This document shows positions 11,091-22,571 of a stretch of DNA of 64,000 bases, in pieces. Under the pieces are notes generated by a model. That model saw only the letters and a program-made list of their open reading frames with translations. It made no database searches and had not been told where the DNA came from. The position numbers and the translations under genes are program-made. The stretch is from Clarkia xantiana subsp. parviflora (lineage: Eukaryota > Streptophyta > Magnoliopsida > Myrtales > Onagraceae): positions 22,550,763 through 22,614,762 of the forward strand of contig JAPTYO010000007.1 in assembly GCA_036873135.1 (NCBI GenBank), read 5' to 3'. Within the stretch, counting starts at the first letter, position 1, and every line of letters begins with the position of its first letter.

Positions 11091-12651
11091 GGCCACCAAC
11101 AATGAAGCGGAGTATGAGGCTCTCATCACGGGCCTTAAAATCGCCAAGGGTACAGGAGTCAACCATCTAAAAGTGAAGTGTGATGCTAGCTTGATCGTGA
11201 ATCAAGTCCAGGGGAACTATGAAGCCAAGAGCCCGACAATGAGGAAGTATTTGCACGAGGTGCAGACCTTGAAGGGAAGCTTCAAAAGCTTCGATATCGA
11301 GGCAATCCCGAGTGAAGAAAATGCGGAGGCAGACGCCTTAAGCAAGTTCGCTCTGGGAGTGGCCCCCGAGGAGAATCGGAAGGTGCACTTTCTGGAGAGA
11401 GTAATCATCTCAACCATCGATCCATCGGAGGTTTGCGCTATTGAAGCAGGATCGGAGGAAGAAGAGAAACCCACCTGGATGACCCCGATGGTCACATACC
11501 TGACTACGGGGGCACTCCCCGATGATGAGGTGGCAGCTGTTAGGTTGCGTCGAATCGCGAGCAACTACGTTACGGTGGACAACCAATTATACAAGAGGGG
11601 GCATGTAAAGCCTTTTCTGAAATGTGTGGCGGAGCCTGATACGAATCGGATCCTGAGAGAACTGCACGAAGGAGTCGCGGCCTGTCATGAAGGGGCCCGA
11701 TCCATTGTGAGGAAGGCGTTGAATCTAGGCTACTATTGGCCTTCGATGAACAAAGAGGCGACAGCGATGGTCTTGATGTCCATCAGGAGCGCTTGGCCCT
11801 TCGCGCAGTGGGGCATCGACTTAGTGGGACCTCTTCCACAAGCGAAAGGTCAGTGCAAGTATCTGCTCGTGGCTATCGATTACTTCTCAAAGTGGATAGA
11901 GGCTAAGGCGTTGGCCAAGACAACGGGGCAGCAGATCCTCAAGTTCCTTCAAACTCAGATTATATCCCGGTATAGGGTTCCTCGAGTGTTGATCAGCGAC
12001 AATGGCCCTCCGTTCAATGGGGCTCAGTTGAAGGAGTACCTGGAGGAATTGAACATCGAGCATCGGACAGCTTCCGTCCACCATGCTCAGACTAATGGCC
12101 AAGTCGAATCAGCCAACAAGATCGTGATGGATGGTTTGAAGAAAAGAGTCTATGCTTTGCAAGGTCATTGGCTGGATGAGCTTGAAAACGTGTTGTGGGC
12201 TGTTAGAACAACACCCAAGCAGTCGACAGGGGAGACTCCGTTTGGCCTTGTCTATGGCACGGAGGCAGTTGCTCCCGTGGAGATAGCGGTGGCGTCCCAT
12301 CGCAGGAGGTATTATGAGCCTCTAACGAACGAGGAAATGAGACGTCTAGACTTAGACTTGCTCGAGGAGAAAAGGTGGAAGGCTGATGAAGTTCAGGCTC
12401 GGATGCGTCTGGCAACAGCCCGATATTATAATCGGCGTGTCAAGTCCCGACAATTCTTCGTTGGAGAACTTGTCTGGCGGAGGAACGAGTTCGTTCATCA
12501 AGATCGGATTAACAAGCTATCGCCGAAATGGGAGGGACCTTACAAGATCGTAGGGATGCCAGCCCCGAATGCGTACAAGCTAGAAGACCTTGATGGCAAG
12601 ACATTGAAACATTCCTTCAGTGGCGAACACTTGAAGAAGTATCATGTTTGA
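11035..12651 (+). CDS. pol: Tat second RNase H and integrase (downstream frame)
   Basis: Continues the polyprotein in the next frame. The first about 110 residues are the rest of an archaeal/plant-type RNase H (NNEAEYEALITGL, CDASLIVNQV, ADALSKFA), the second RNase H of Tat elements. The integrase follows: the His pair of the zinc domain is present (LHEGV..CHEG, about residue 210), but the C-x2-C half is missing. Sequence passes straight from the ATAMV helix to WPFAQWGIDL, an apparent in-frame loss of roughly 20-25 residues at about 11775. The catalytic triad is intact: Asp 262, Asp 322, Glu 358, with exact D-x35-E spacing. The C-terminal core-binding region extends to KHSFSGEHLKKYHV. Confidence 0.9.
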   Translation: MIPPGGGEPLRYALALTFRATNNEAEYEALITGLKIAKGTGVNHLKVKCDASLIVNQVQGNYEAKSPTMRKYLHEVQTLKGSFKSFDIEAIPSEENAEADALSKFALGVAPEENRKVHFLERVIISTIDPSEVCAIEAGSEEEEKPTWMTPMVTYLTTGALPDDEVAAVRLRRIASNYVTVDNQLYKRGHVKPFLKCVAEPDTNRILRELHEGVAACHEGARSIVRKALNLGYYWPSMNKEATAMVLMSIRSAWPFAQWGIDLVGPLPQAKGQCKYLLVAIDYFSKWIEAKALAKTTGQQILKFLQTQIISRYRVPRVLISDNGPPFNGAQLKEYLEELNIEHRTASVHHAQTNGQVESANKIVMDGLKKRVYALQGHWLDELENVLWAVRTTPKQSTGETPFGLVYGTEAVAPVEIAVASHRRRYYEPLTNEEMRRLDLDLLEEKRWKADEVQARMRLATARYYNRRVKSRQFFVGELVWRRNEFVHQDRINKLSPKWEGPYKIVGMPAPNAYKLEDLDGKTLKHSFSGEHLKKYHV

Positions 12652-12779
12652 TATTAAGTCGCCGCGAATGGCGCAAATTATCTATCGATCCGATGTAAGC
12701 AAAGCTTTGAGTTATTAATGAATAAAAGAAGTTGCTTCCGATCAAATTGCTTTTAGATTTATTCTAACTGTTAGTAAGA

Positions 12780-13520
12780 CGTCCTGAAGGACGCGACAAA
12801 AGCCTTCCGAGGTACGATAAAAAGCCTTTCGAGGTACGATAAAAAGCCTTATGAGGTACGAGTAAGTCGCCTTTATGGCGCGACAAAAAGCCTCTCGAGG
12901 TACGGACAAAAGCCCTAAGGGGTATGAGTAAGTCGTCTTTATGATGCAACCAAAAGCCTAGGTACGAAAAATCCCTAACGGGTCCGCGTAAGAGGTCTAT
13001 ATGATGCGGCAAAAAGCCTTAAAGGGTACGGAAAAGCCCTAACGGGTCCGCATAAGTCGTCTATATGATGCAGCAAAAAGCCTTAAAGGGTACAATTAAG
13101 TCGTCTAGAAATGACGCGGTAAAAGCCCTAAGGGGTACGAGTAATTCGTCTAGAATTGACGCGGTAAAAGCCCTAAGGGGTACGATTAAGTCATCTGGAA
13201 TGGCGCGATAAAAGCCTTAATAGGTGCGAAAAATCATCTTAAGTGATGTACAGAATTGCCTTAAGAGACAGGGATGAGAAACCTTAAGTGGTAAAGTCCC
13301 GAGGAAAATGTCACGAAAAGACATATGAAATTACATTAGGTAACTTAGACGAGAAACCTTAAGTGGTGAAGTCCCGAGTAGATGAGAAACCTTAAGTGGT
13401 GAAGTCCCGAGTAGACGAGAAACCTTAAGTGGTGAAGTCCCGACTAGACGAGAAACCTTAAATGGTAAAGTTTCGAGTAAAGCATCGGAAGGATGTATGA
13501 AGTCATCTTAAGTGGTGCAT
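12780..13520. repeat. Imperfect tandem repeats between pol and the antisense ORF
   Basis: Two mixed unit types. Up to about 13200, units of roughly 50-60 bases contain AAAAGCC, GGTACGA and AAGTCGTCT words. From about 13275 to 13470, units of roughly 33 bases carry GAGAAACCTTAAGTGGTGAAG. Similar AAAAGCCTCCGATG units occur three times at 16805-16915. Variable tandem repeats at this place are known for Tat/Ogre elements and may seed satellites. Confidence 0.8.
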
Positions 13521-13683
13521 CGGAACGTTTTAAGTAACGGATCTAAAGTCGCTTTAAATAGCGCAAACGATTATCGGGACCAAAACAGATGAAAGAAATT
13601 TCTTATATAAAGGCTCAAAGGCCTGAAGGTTCCGATACAAAAGATAAAGGAGGAAAAATTACAAGGACTTAAAGAATAGAGCA

Positions 13684-16355
13684 TTAAGCTTGGTCCTTGT
13701 TGGAAGTTGGGTCCTCAGCAGCTTCGGAGGGAGTAGGATTCGGAGGGGCCTGGGCAGAAGGCTCCGCAGTCCGCGGAGTCGGGTCCGCGGCATCAGCCTC
13801 ATCACTCTCCGCGGGGAGGTTGAAATACTTCTCCGCGATGGGGGCGAGGGTCTCGGACTTCTTGAAATCGATGGAATCCTCGTATGCCGTGTGGAGCTCC
13901 TCGACGGCATTGAACAGAATGTTCTCCACCTCGGTTTTGCAGAACCCCACGGCATCCGCCTTGAAATCCTCGGAATTCCGATATTCCTCGCGACCCTGAG
14001 CCTTTGCCTCAGCCAGCATGGCAGAGAATTCAGCCCTCTCGGCTTCAAGTCTCGCCTTGGCCTCCGCAAGAGCTTCCACGAAAACGCCCTTCTCGTGGAT
14101 GAGCTGCCTCTTCTCCACCTCGTTCCGTCGCTGATCCTCCTGGGCTATCCTTCGCTCCCGACGCAGGACAGCCTCATGATTGTGAACCTGCTTCTGCAGG
14201 GCCGTAGCCATCTCGTCGAGGAGGGTTCGTTCCTTGGCTATCTTGACCCTGGCCGCTACAGCCTCGTCGAGGTCTGCCTGGAGCTTGGCCAAAGTGTCGG
14301 GGTCCGACTTGGCTTGTGCCTCCTCCAAAGCACCCTTGAGAGCCAGGATGAAGCCAAAGCAGCGCTGCTGGTCCGCGGTTTCCTAAGACGAAAGGAAAAA
14401 AGATTAGAATCCGATAATCGAGAGTAGGAACAATGAAGAGAACGAAGTAAAGGTAAAGTCTTACCTCCATCCGACGGATGGCCATATTGCGGAGCTCCTC
14501 CTCGATGTCCTCCCGCGCCAAGGAGATCGGCCGCTTCAAGGCTGGAGGAATTGACCCTGCCAGCAGATGCAGGGCCAATTCAGGCTGAAGGTCCCCCCGT
14601 TGGAGCGGGACCCCTTGGAGAGACTCGATCGGGTTCCAGGGAACCGTCTCCTGGTCGGGGGTGAAAACCTTGTAAAGATTTTCATCCACGGGGAGAGGAG
14701 GGATGACCCTGGAAGCCTCAGCCGGAGGAGCCACCTCGGTCGGAGGCTCGGGAGTTGGACTGCGGAGCTCTGGAGGAGGACTCCGGGACACGTCCTCCAC
14801 GGTTGGCCTCAGGAGGCTCCGACCTGGCTTTCGGCGGAGCAGGCCACCTTCATTTAGCTCATCGGAGGAAGGAGAAGCCTCCAAGTCGGTCACCTGACGG
14901 AACTGAGCTTCCGTCGGGGTCTCCTCCATCATCGGCGCCTGTGGAGTCGCGGCCCGTGCTGGAGTAGCAGCCCTCCTCGGAGTGAGAGCCTCCAATGGAC
15001 CTGCGGTTGCGGGACGAATAAAATCAGGAAGAGTATCGTGGGGGCACCAGATGATTTGGCGCTCAAGATGTTGGTCCTTTCCAAGGAAGTTGTAGTATCC
15101 CGCCTTGAGAACGCGGGGGGTTTCTCCTCGAATGATGTATTTGATTTCTCGAACCCGCGATTCCCGATCAGCGGGGATAAACTCCTCGGGGACCAGCTTC
15201 CTATATTTCTTAATAGCACGACGGACACGCTTACCTTCCTCGGCGGTAGTGACCCCGAAGGCTTGGTCTATCTCCTCCCTTCGGGCCCGCTTGGCCTCAA
15301 TCCGCTCTTCGGTCGGAGGGGCAGCAGAAGAGGAAGCTCCCTTCTTCAGCGACTTCCGCTTCCGTTTGGAGCTACCCTGGACGGCATCAGTCTCCCCCTG
15401 CTTCCACATGAGATGTGTCAACAGAGATGATTTCTTGGCTGCAAAAATGAAAAGACAAGATGGTTAGAAGTGTTACCCAGATGACTAAATCCTTGGAAAC
15501 GGAATCGAGGAGCCGGACTCCGATATGAATCAAGTCCTTCTCCACGAGCTTGTTGGCGTCGAGGGGAATGAAGGATTCCCCTCAACGGTAAAGTTGGACC
15601 AGCTGGAGGGTGTTGAGGTCATCCTCTGAGTAGGTCTCGAGCTTGGGGGCAGGGTCCGCCACAACCTCCCATCGGGGCCATGGGACAAAGCTGTTTTGGA
15701 CGAAGAAGTAATACTTCTTCCATCCGCTATTGTCGGACCCTGAATCACGAATAAACACCCGATCCTTGTGGAACTTCCAGGTCTCGCTATCCCAGCCGAA
15801 ACGTGAAAGTTGCTCCTTTGTCCACTTGGGGAGTCGGGGGGAGAAGGAGCAAACACCAGCCTTATTACACTTCATTCCGTAGAATGTGCGGAAGAGCAGT
15901 AAACTGTATGTCCACTGCTGGCGGTGGCACAGAAGTTGGAAGGCGTTCCACACGCGGATGGCATGTGGAGAGAAGGTGCAGGGGTGTGTCTGGTAGAAGT
16001 TGCACATCTCCACCAGGTTTCCGTAAAAAGGGAATCGAATCCCAGCACTTATCTGACCGGCGGAGACGAACACTTCTCCCTCTCGAGGACGCGTGACGAT
16101 ATGCTTCCTCCTGGTGGTGGGCTGAGACTCGTAAGGGAAGCGGGGTTCCCAGTCTGAAGTGATGCATCCTTCTCGGAGAGCAACCTCGTACGAGGTCTCA
16201 GAAATCTCGTTAACAGCAAGCTCAAAGGTAAAAGGGGTTCTTGCCCCAGAACTAGCCTCGTCTAAAAACGGTTACAAACAGGAGAATTCAAGAAAAGGAG
16301 GAGGAGGAAACATCAGCAAATCACGAAAACAGAGAAGGAAAATCTTACCAGACAT
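13684..16355 (-). pseudogene. Antisense multi-exon ORF of the Tat element (gypsy-type transposon domain)
   Basis: Minus-strand exons can be traced: 16355-16349 (ATG TCT G), 16261-15477, 15433-14465 and 14382-13684, with GT-AG introns of about 40-90 bases. An acceptor at 15439 is also possible but breaks the frame; the one five bases later keeps it. The product would be about 819 residues with one in-frame TGA at 15584-15582, probably from CGA. The N-terminal half (about residues 75-230, e.g. GIRFPFYGNLVEMCNFYQ and YSLLLFRTFYGM) resembles the plant putative gypsy-type transposon domain and is clearly homologous to 55954-56817. The middle is basic, then proline-rich. The last exon (EEAQAKSDPDTLAKLQADLDEAV and onward) is a long charged coiled coil. 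Function is unknown; it may be a transcript or protein that modulates the element. Confidence 0.75.
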
Positions 16356-16951
16356 CGTTGATGGTGGCTTGGAGAAGATGAAGAAAAATCGGAAGGGTTG
16401 AAGGTCTTGGATCACTTGAAGAGCAGAAGAAACTTGGGGAGGAAACTTCAGGTTCGAAAATGGCAGAACGAAATTGAAACGGTGAAGAAGAAGTGAATAG
16501 TGCCAGGGTTTTGGCTTTTATAAGCAAAAGGACAGCTTGACGGATTCAATCTGGACCGTTGAAGATGAAACGACTCTATCTTGATCGCCGAGATTATAGG
16601 CACGGTACGGAAGAGACGTTAGTGACGTAATGGGTACCTTTCCAGAAAGCAGCACCCACGTCGGTTCGGGTGTCGTTTCATAATCCCCAGCATTTAATGC
16701 TGCAGTAACCGAGGAGTCCCCTCGGATTTGGCAACTGCCCATAGAGCCCAGTAGGGCCCAAGGCAGTCATGAGTAAAAAGCTCTGTCATTTGATAATTGT
16801 GCGCAAGACAAAAGCCTCCGATGGCGGTAACGGGAGGTATGAAGACAAAAGCCTCCGATGTCGATATCGGAAGGTATGGAGACAAAAGCCTCAGACAATG
16901 AAGTCGGGAGGTCCGAGATTGGAAGACACGACGGACTGCAAGTCCCCCATG

Positions 16952-16964
16952 TCTTGGGGGCAAA
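16952..16964 (+). other. Polypurine tract
   Basis: TCTTGGGGGCAAA directly before the TGATGG start of the 3' LTR; plus-strand DNA primer site. The 7.5-kb element has a similar GGGGGCAAG beside its own LTR. Confidence 0.75.
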
Positions 16965-17681
16965 TGATGGGTTCCGATGTAATCGTTAGCCCCGTTAAAC
17001 AGCCAATGGACGGCGAGTAGGTCCAGTGGGCCTCGTGAAAGGCCTGGGAGGCCCAGAAGCCCAGTATGCAAGGTCCCGACTTTGGTGGTCCTGATATATG
17101 AGCTGAATGCTCCCGACAATAAGCCTCTGAGTAGGCCCCGATAATAAAGCCCCGCGGAGGCTGGACCTGTCTCGTGAGACAAAGGGTCCTGAGTGATGAC
17201 CTAGAATAAGATAACTCTGGAGTCCCCGATATGAATTGAGACTTGTGATCAGAGGATAAGACCGAGAAACCCGCCTACTAGATAGAGTAGTGGGGAGACA
17301 GTTGAGATATAGATAACCTCCCCCGAGATACGCAGGGCGTGCCCGAGATACGCGGAGTATGGGCGAGATACGCGGAGCGTGGGGCGAGATATACGGAATC
17401 CCGAACGAGATATACGGAATCGTGGGTAAAACTGTCAGGCGCAGTCTCAGGTAACTGAGTAACTTCCCCTTCTATATAAAGGAGGAAGTTACCTCAGAAA
17501 ACACATTCTCTAATACGAACTTAGATTACTGCTTACCACCCCATTGATTACATACTCATTTAGGCATCGGAGAGGGATTCTGGGTCACCACCCAGGTCAT
17601 CCTCTTTTGCAGGATTACGCGGAGCCCAGGAGTTCAAGCTTTCCGTCAAGAACGTAACGGAGTTTCGCCCGTGACCCAACA
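16965..17681 (+). mobile_element. 3' LTR of the Tat element
   Basis: Starts TGATGGGTTCC after the polypurine tract and ends ACCCAACA (TG...CA), 717 bases. Contains four to five 22-26-base units with CGAGATACGCGGAG (17324-17425) upstream of the TATA box. The start TGATGG is shared with the LTR of the 53201-60672 element. No partner 5' LTR in the window. Confidence 0.85.
17472..17481 (+). promoter_or_regulatory. TATA box of the 3' LTR
   Basis: CTATATAAAGG sits about 210 bases before the LTR end, at the expected U3/R position. It would now drive transcription outward into the LOR remnant and LOR-B upstream region. Confidence 0.65.
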
Positions 17682-17815
17682 ATAATAAGAAGGAACGCTT
17701 CACGGGTAAGATGATATATATTGGTAAGGATAATTTCGGCATGACGATGTAACCAAACTTCGACCACTTGTTTATTGTTGGACTTATTTATTTATGGATT
17801 ATAGTGTACCCTCTT
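17682..17815 (+). pseudogene. Decayed LOR exon 3 fragment
   Basis: Begins at the first base after the LTR. AATAAGAAGG, then GGTAAGGATAATTTCGGCATGACG, a degenerate ACTTCGACCACTTG and GTTGGACTTATT follow LOR exon 3 (lysine-rich start, GKDNFGVTVYPNIDYAFIVALI) base for base with gaps. It has a TAA in place of TAT and no intact frame. The preceding exons are absent, so the retroelement inserted into, or was fused to, an older LOR copy. Confidence 0.75.
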
Positions 17816-17850
17816 GAATGACTGCAGTTAGTTAAGGATTATATTAAAAA

Positions 17851-18359
17851 CTAGGGAACTGACCCGCGCTTTGCGCGGAATATCAAATAATTCATTCAAA
17901 TTGGTATATAAATTGAAGTTTTAAAAAATATTAATGTAACAAAAATATATAAAATAAACTAAATATATACATATTTTTTTTTTTTATTCTGGTCTATTAA
18001 GTAATAAGTATTAAATTAATTTAACTTAGTTATAAAGTTTTGCATTATATAAAATTTAAACAAATTTATTTATAAATTTAACTAAAATTTACAAAAGTTA
18101 ATAATAAATGAATATTAACTATTTTTTTTTTCATCTTCATTTTTAGTAAAAATAAATATATTTTATGAAATGTATTGAAACATATATAGTAATGTTTAAT
18201 TTTTTGAAGTACATTTTGAAAAGTTAACCTTAATTTTTTTTTTTTTTCGCATTTCTCATTTTTTATTCTTTTTTTTTAACTTAAATTTTATATTCCAATA
18301 AATATACAATTTGAATGAATTATTTTATATCCCGCGCAAAGTGCGGGTCAATTCCCTAG
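17851..18359. mobile_element. TIR element with Helitron-like hairpin ends
   Basis: Inverted arms of about 60 bases (17851-17912 and 18298-18359) both read, from the outside, CTAGGGAA(C/T)TGACCCGC, then a small hairpin, then ATTCATTCAAATT. CTAG ends flanked by A and T with a GC hairpin resemble Helitron termini, but having them in both orientations is more like an inverted-end element. The interior is AT-rich and non-coding. Confidence 0.55.
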
Positions 18360-20237
18360 TGTATATATATAAGATAATTGACAAATAAACTTAGTTATAA
18401 AGTGTTGCATTATATAAAATTTAAACATATTTATTTATAAATTTAACTAAAATTTACAAAAGTTAATAATAAAAGAATATTAACATCTTTTTTCATCTTC
18501 ATTTTTAGTAAAAATAAATATATTTTATGAAATTTATAGAAAATATTTAGTGATGTGTACTTTTTTGAAGTACATTTTGAAAAGTTAACCTTAATTTATT
18601 TTTTTTCTCATTTGCATTTTTTCTTATTATTTTATTTGTACAATTCATGCAAAAAAAATAGTTGTATGTTAATTCGATTGTCTCAATTTATTTATTTTTT
18701 TTATACTTTTAGTTTTATTCTTAATTATTAGGTAATAATATTTCAAGAAATAAATTATGTTATACTAAATTATATGTATTTTAAAAACTTGAGTTCGGTT
18801 CTCTTAATCTATTTTATTGTCTAATTTGTACAAATTTGGGATGATGATAAATAAAACATAATAATAAACATATAAATCTCAAGTGATATTTGATTTTTAT
18901 ATTCAACGTTAGAATGTAGGTATATTAATATTTACCAAAAAATAATTAAATATTAAGATGATAGTACTAACATGAACTATAAATAAATTTTTTTAAACAT
19001 TTGTAGTTTATTTTTAATTAAATACTAATTGATTTTAATGTAACATACATAAAAACCGAAACGGTTTTCAAGATGCAATGAGGTGATTTGGGACAATTTT
19101 AAAGTGTCCATGTGTGCACAAATGTGATGTCACATTAGCAAATGTAACTTACAACATAGGTGGACCAATAAAATAATGTAAAAAAAATCATTTTGCTTAT
19201 TTGTCAACATTCTATACATCACAACCAAATTATATTATATATAGATAGATAGATATGATAATGTATTAATGATACTAATAATTAATTTGCGAAGTAATAA
19301 TAATTTTATTAAATATCAGTTTACTATATACTTATTATAATCAAGTCACGATCGACTCTCCACAGTTTTTATATATACCATTGCAAATAGCGCCAAATTA
19401 TGTTCAGGTTCTTGATTTCATTTTAGAATAATAGTTGTTAAGTAACAGCAAAATTATGAATGTAAATATTACAATTTTAGAAATTTGTAACCGGGACTTT
19501 TGTGAGCAGCGCTAGCTTTGGTGAAAAGGGCTAGGGCGATTTAGGAAAAATGATGGTTTCTGTATGTATATATATATATATAGAGAGAGAGAGAGATTGG
19601 TAATGGTAGGTTAAGAAAGTCAACTCGATATAGTACTGTTTATTTGGGCCAAATGATAGTACTGCTGGAAGATCATCATTATATATATAGATAGCTTTCA
19701 TTGACTTTGTTTTAAATTTCATTGACAAAGACAAAGTTTGCATTGACTTTGTATTTAATTTAGGTTTAACAAATAAATCGTTGGCTAAACTTTATCTAAT
19801 TACAACTTACTATATAAGTTTTAATTTTTTTTTTTAAATTAATTTCCTGAACTTTTAATTTTCAAGCAAATTATAATATACGTCCATTACAATTTCTATT
19901 AATTAGACATAATTCTATTAATTAGACATAAAATGAGCATATTTAATGTACCCAATATGATTTTTACAATAAATTTAAATAATTATAACGAAATACATTC
20001 AGTTGGATGCTCATTTGAACTTCCACTCGATTCCAACATTATTTTTCAATTGAATATTACTTGACGGTATTTTGTTGCAATCCTTTAATTTTTTTAATAA
20101 ATCCATCTTGTTGTAATCCTTATTTTTATTTAATTTAACGAAAAATTATAATGGAGCTAGCGATTTGATTATAATCCCTTTAATTTATGTAGTATCTATT
20201 GTTTCCCGCGGCTAGTTGCTCAGTAGTCTGTCCCTTC

Positions 20238-20800
20238 TAGGGGTGGCAATTCGTGCTATCGTGCGTGCTATCGTGCGCATCAGTGATCGTGTCGTGTTAA
20301 ACTTACTGAACACGAACACGCACGATAAGCTTATCGTGCCACATTTTACAAACACAAACACGGCACGGATATTTTCGTGCGTGTTCGTGTCGTGCTATCG
20401 TGTTGTGAAGGATATTCGGTTGTATATATATATATACGAGATCTTTGAGCAAAAATCAAAATAATTAACTTCATATTTAAAAAACCATTAATTAATATGT
20501 CACTATTCATAAGTTAGTATTATATAGTTTAAAAACACTAAATAATAAACCACTAATTGGAGGTAATAGATAAGATTTGCTCAAAAAATACTTAAAATTT
20601 AGTCTTATTAGCACAACTTTATCGTGTTATCGTGCGTGTCGTGTTAGGATACTCAAACACGAACACAGCACGGAAGTTATATCGTGTTAGTCGTGTTCGT
20701 GCTACCGTGTTATCGTACTGTCATATGCTAGCACGAACACGATTTTTTTCGTGCGTGTTCGTGTCGTGCTATCGTGTCGTGTCACAAATTGCCAGCCCTA
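20238..20800. mobile_element. hAT-type MITE in the promoter of LOR-B
   Basis: Same as 2188-2750, with GTCCCTTC duplications at 20230-20237 and 20801-20808. Its presence in both copies shows it inserted before the 18-kb duplication. Confidence 0.88.
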
Positions 20801-20911
20801 GTCCCTTCCCTCATCTACAAATTATAACTCCGCCCCAAAAGAAAGAGATCGTCACCTCCCATTCTCAACTAGTTCTATTCTCTAGATTTAATTTGTATCA
20901 GCACCAATATA

Positions 20912-22571
20912 ATGGCACAACCAGTTCCAGCGCCGACACCCATAGCCACGTTTGAAGCTCCGGTGACTGTGCTCGGCCCAGAGTTCGTGGCTCCGTACCC
21001 CATTGACCTCGCCATAGTCCGTAAAGTGATGACGTTGACCGACGGCAGTTTCGACGTCACAGACTCCACCGGCAACGTCATCTTCAAAGTAAAGGGCCAC
21101 GTCCTCACCATGCATGACCGTCGTGAACTGCTCGACGCCTCCGGCAACACCCTCGTGACTCTCTACAAGAAGGTTCCATTATAATATCTTATTTCTTTTC
21201 ATCCACGCGCCGCCATATGTAATCTCCGACGTTAATTTTTTTTTTTTCATGATATATATAATATGTATGTATGTATATGTGTAGGTGTTTAGCATGCATG
21301 ACAGGTGGCGTGCGTACCGTGGAGAGAGCACCGATGAGAAGGATTTGTTATTCATGGCGAAGCGTTCAAGGGCGTTGCAGTTTAAGACCAAACTGTATGT
21401 GTATCTCGGACAAAACCCTAAACCTAACGAGGATGTCTGGGATTATAGGGTGGAGGGCAGTTGGTCGGATAAAACTTGTGTTATTTATGCCGGTAACACT
21501 AACGACATGGCCGCCCAAGTAAGTTCGTATACCCGATACTATTTTGCAGAACCATAGTGTATTATTATATTATATTATACAAATATTTGTATCATCATCC
21601 TTGAAAGCTAATACCTCGCTAAACAAAATTATTTATCCAATACATCCAATTAGTACAAAATGCAACTTTGCTTAGCTACTGTAATTAATAGAAGTCAGTA
21701 TGTTTTAAAATGTACAACAAGCTTGTTTAAAAAAATGATAATATATACTTTTATCAATTATTCGTACAAAATTGTAATACATTTCAAATATATAAAAGTA
21801 GCCGATTACTTTTCAAACCAACCGAGGACCAATCGAGTCAGAATTATGGTTCAAGACACTGTTGTAACGTTAATATAGGTTATTAAGTATTGATTTTGAT
21901 ATTTAAAAAATTATTCGGTTAATTTTTTAATTTAAAATATATTTAACAACAATTTTAAACAAATAATTGAAGGAATCACCGAACAACATCGTTTTAAAAT
22001 ATATTATATAATTTAAAATATAGTAGTACCAAAATCCATCTTTCTCAAAAATGTTAAATTTTATATATTTTTTTTAATTGATACACAAGATTTGACTTGA
22101 TTATTTATTTACTGATAAGATGAATGGGTCAGCCATTTTTAGGTATAATAATAATAATAATTTCTTAATAATGTTTTCTTTTATTCAAAATTGTTGTATG
22201 ATCTAACGTGTGTTCCTCTTCAAACTAGCCACGTCTTGTACATCTGAAATAAATAAATAAACACGTATATTATTTGATTTAAGTAGCTATTATTTGGTTT
22301 ATATATATATCACACTCGAATAATAATAAAGTTGGGAATATAATGGGATTAATTACTCTTTGTTTTTTTTTCCTTTGTAACTTATTTACAGATGCGTAAG
22401 AAGGCAACCGTGACGAGTGTTTTGATAGGGAAAGACCATTTCGGCGTAACGGTGTATCCGAACATCGACTATGCCTTCATCGTTGCACTTGTTGTAATCT
22501 TGGATGGTACCAGCATCAAGGTTTCTGAAGTAAAGAATTATCTCAAGATATCGAAATATATGTTTTCTTAA
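20912..22571 (+). CDS. LURP-one-related (LOR) protein, LOR-B
   Basis: Exons 20912-21172, 21285-21518 and 22392-22571 encode 224 residues that I read as identical to LOR-A throughout, introns included. The same VTVLGPEFV, DASGNTLVTL, MHDRWRAY and YPNIDYAFIVALVVILD motifs are present. The upstream MITE is shared, so core promoter differences from LOR-A are unlikely. More distant context does differ, because the Tat 3' LTR and its TATA box lie about 3.2 kb upstream. Whether both genes are real or one is an assembly duplicate cannot be decided here. Confidence 0.87.

Larger units (their letters stand above)
7071..17681 (+). mobile_element. Tat-lineage Ty3/gypsy retrotransposon, 5' LTR missing
   Basis: Order: gag, protease, reverse transcriptase and RNase H (7230-11090), second RNase H and integrase (to 12651), tandem-repeat zone (12780-13520), multi-exon antisense ORF (13684-16355), polypurine tract (TCTTGGGGGCAAA, to 16964) and 3' LTR (16965-17681). 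The RT-RNH-INT order defines Ty3/gypsy. The second RNase H and an extra antisense ORF before the 3' LTR are known traits of the Tat branch (Tat/Retand/Grande-like). No 5' LTR or primer-binding site is present. The element cannot be autonomous. Confidence 0.92.

Noticed and set aside
13690..14427. Plus-strand frame opposite the coiled-coil exon
   Set aside because: The minus strand shows matching splice sites and a coiled coil continuing the antisense ORF; the plus frame has no features.
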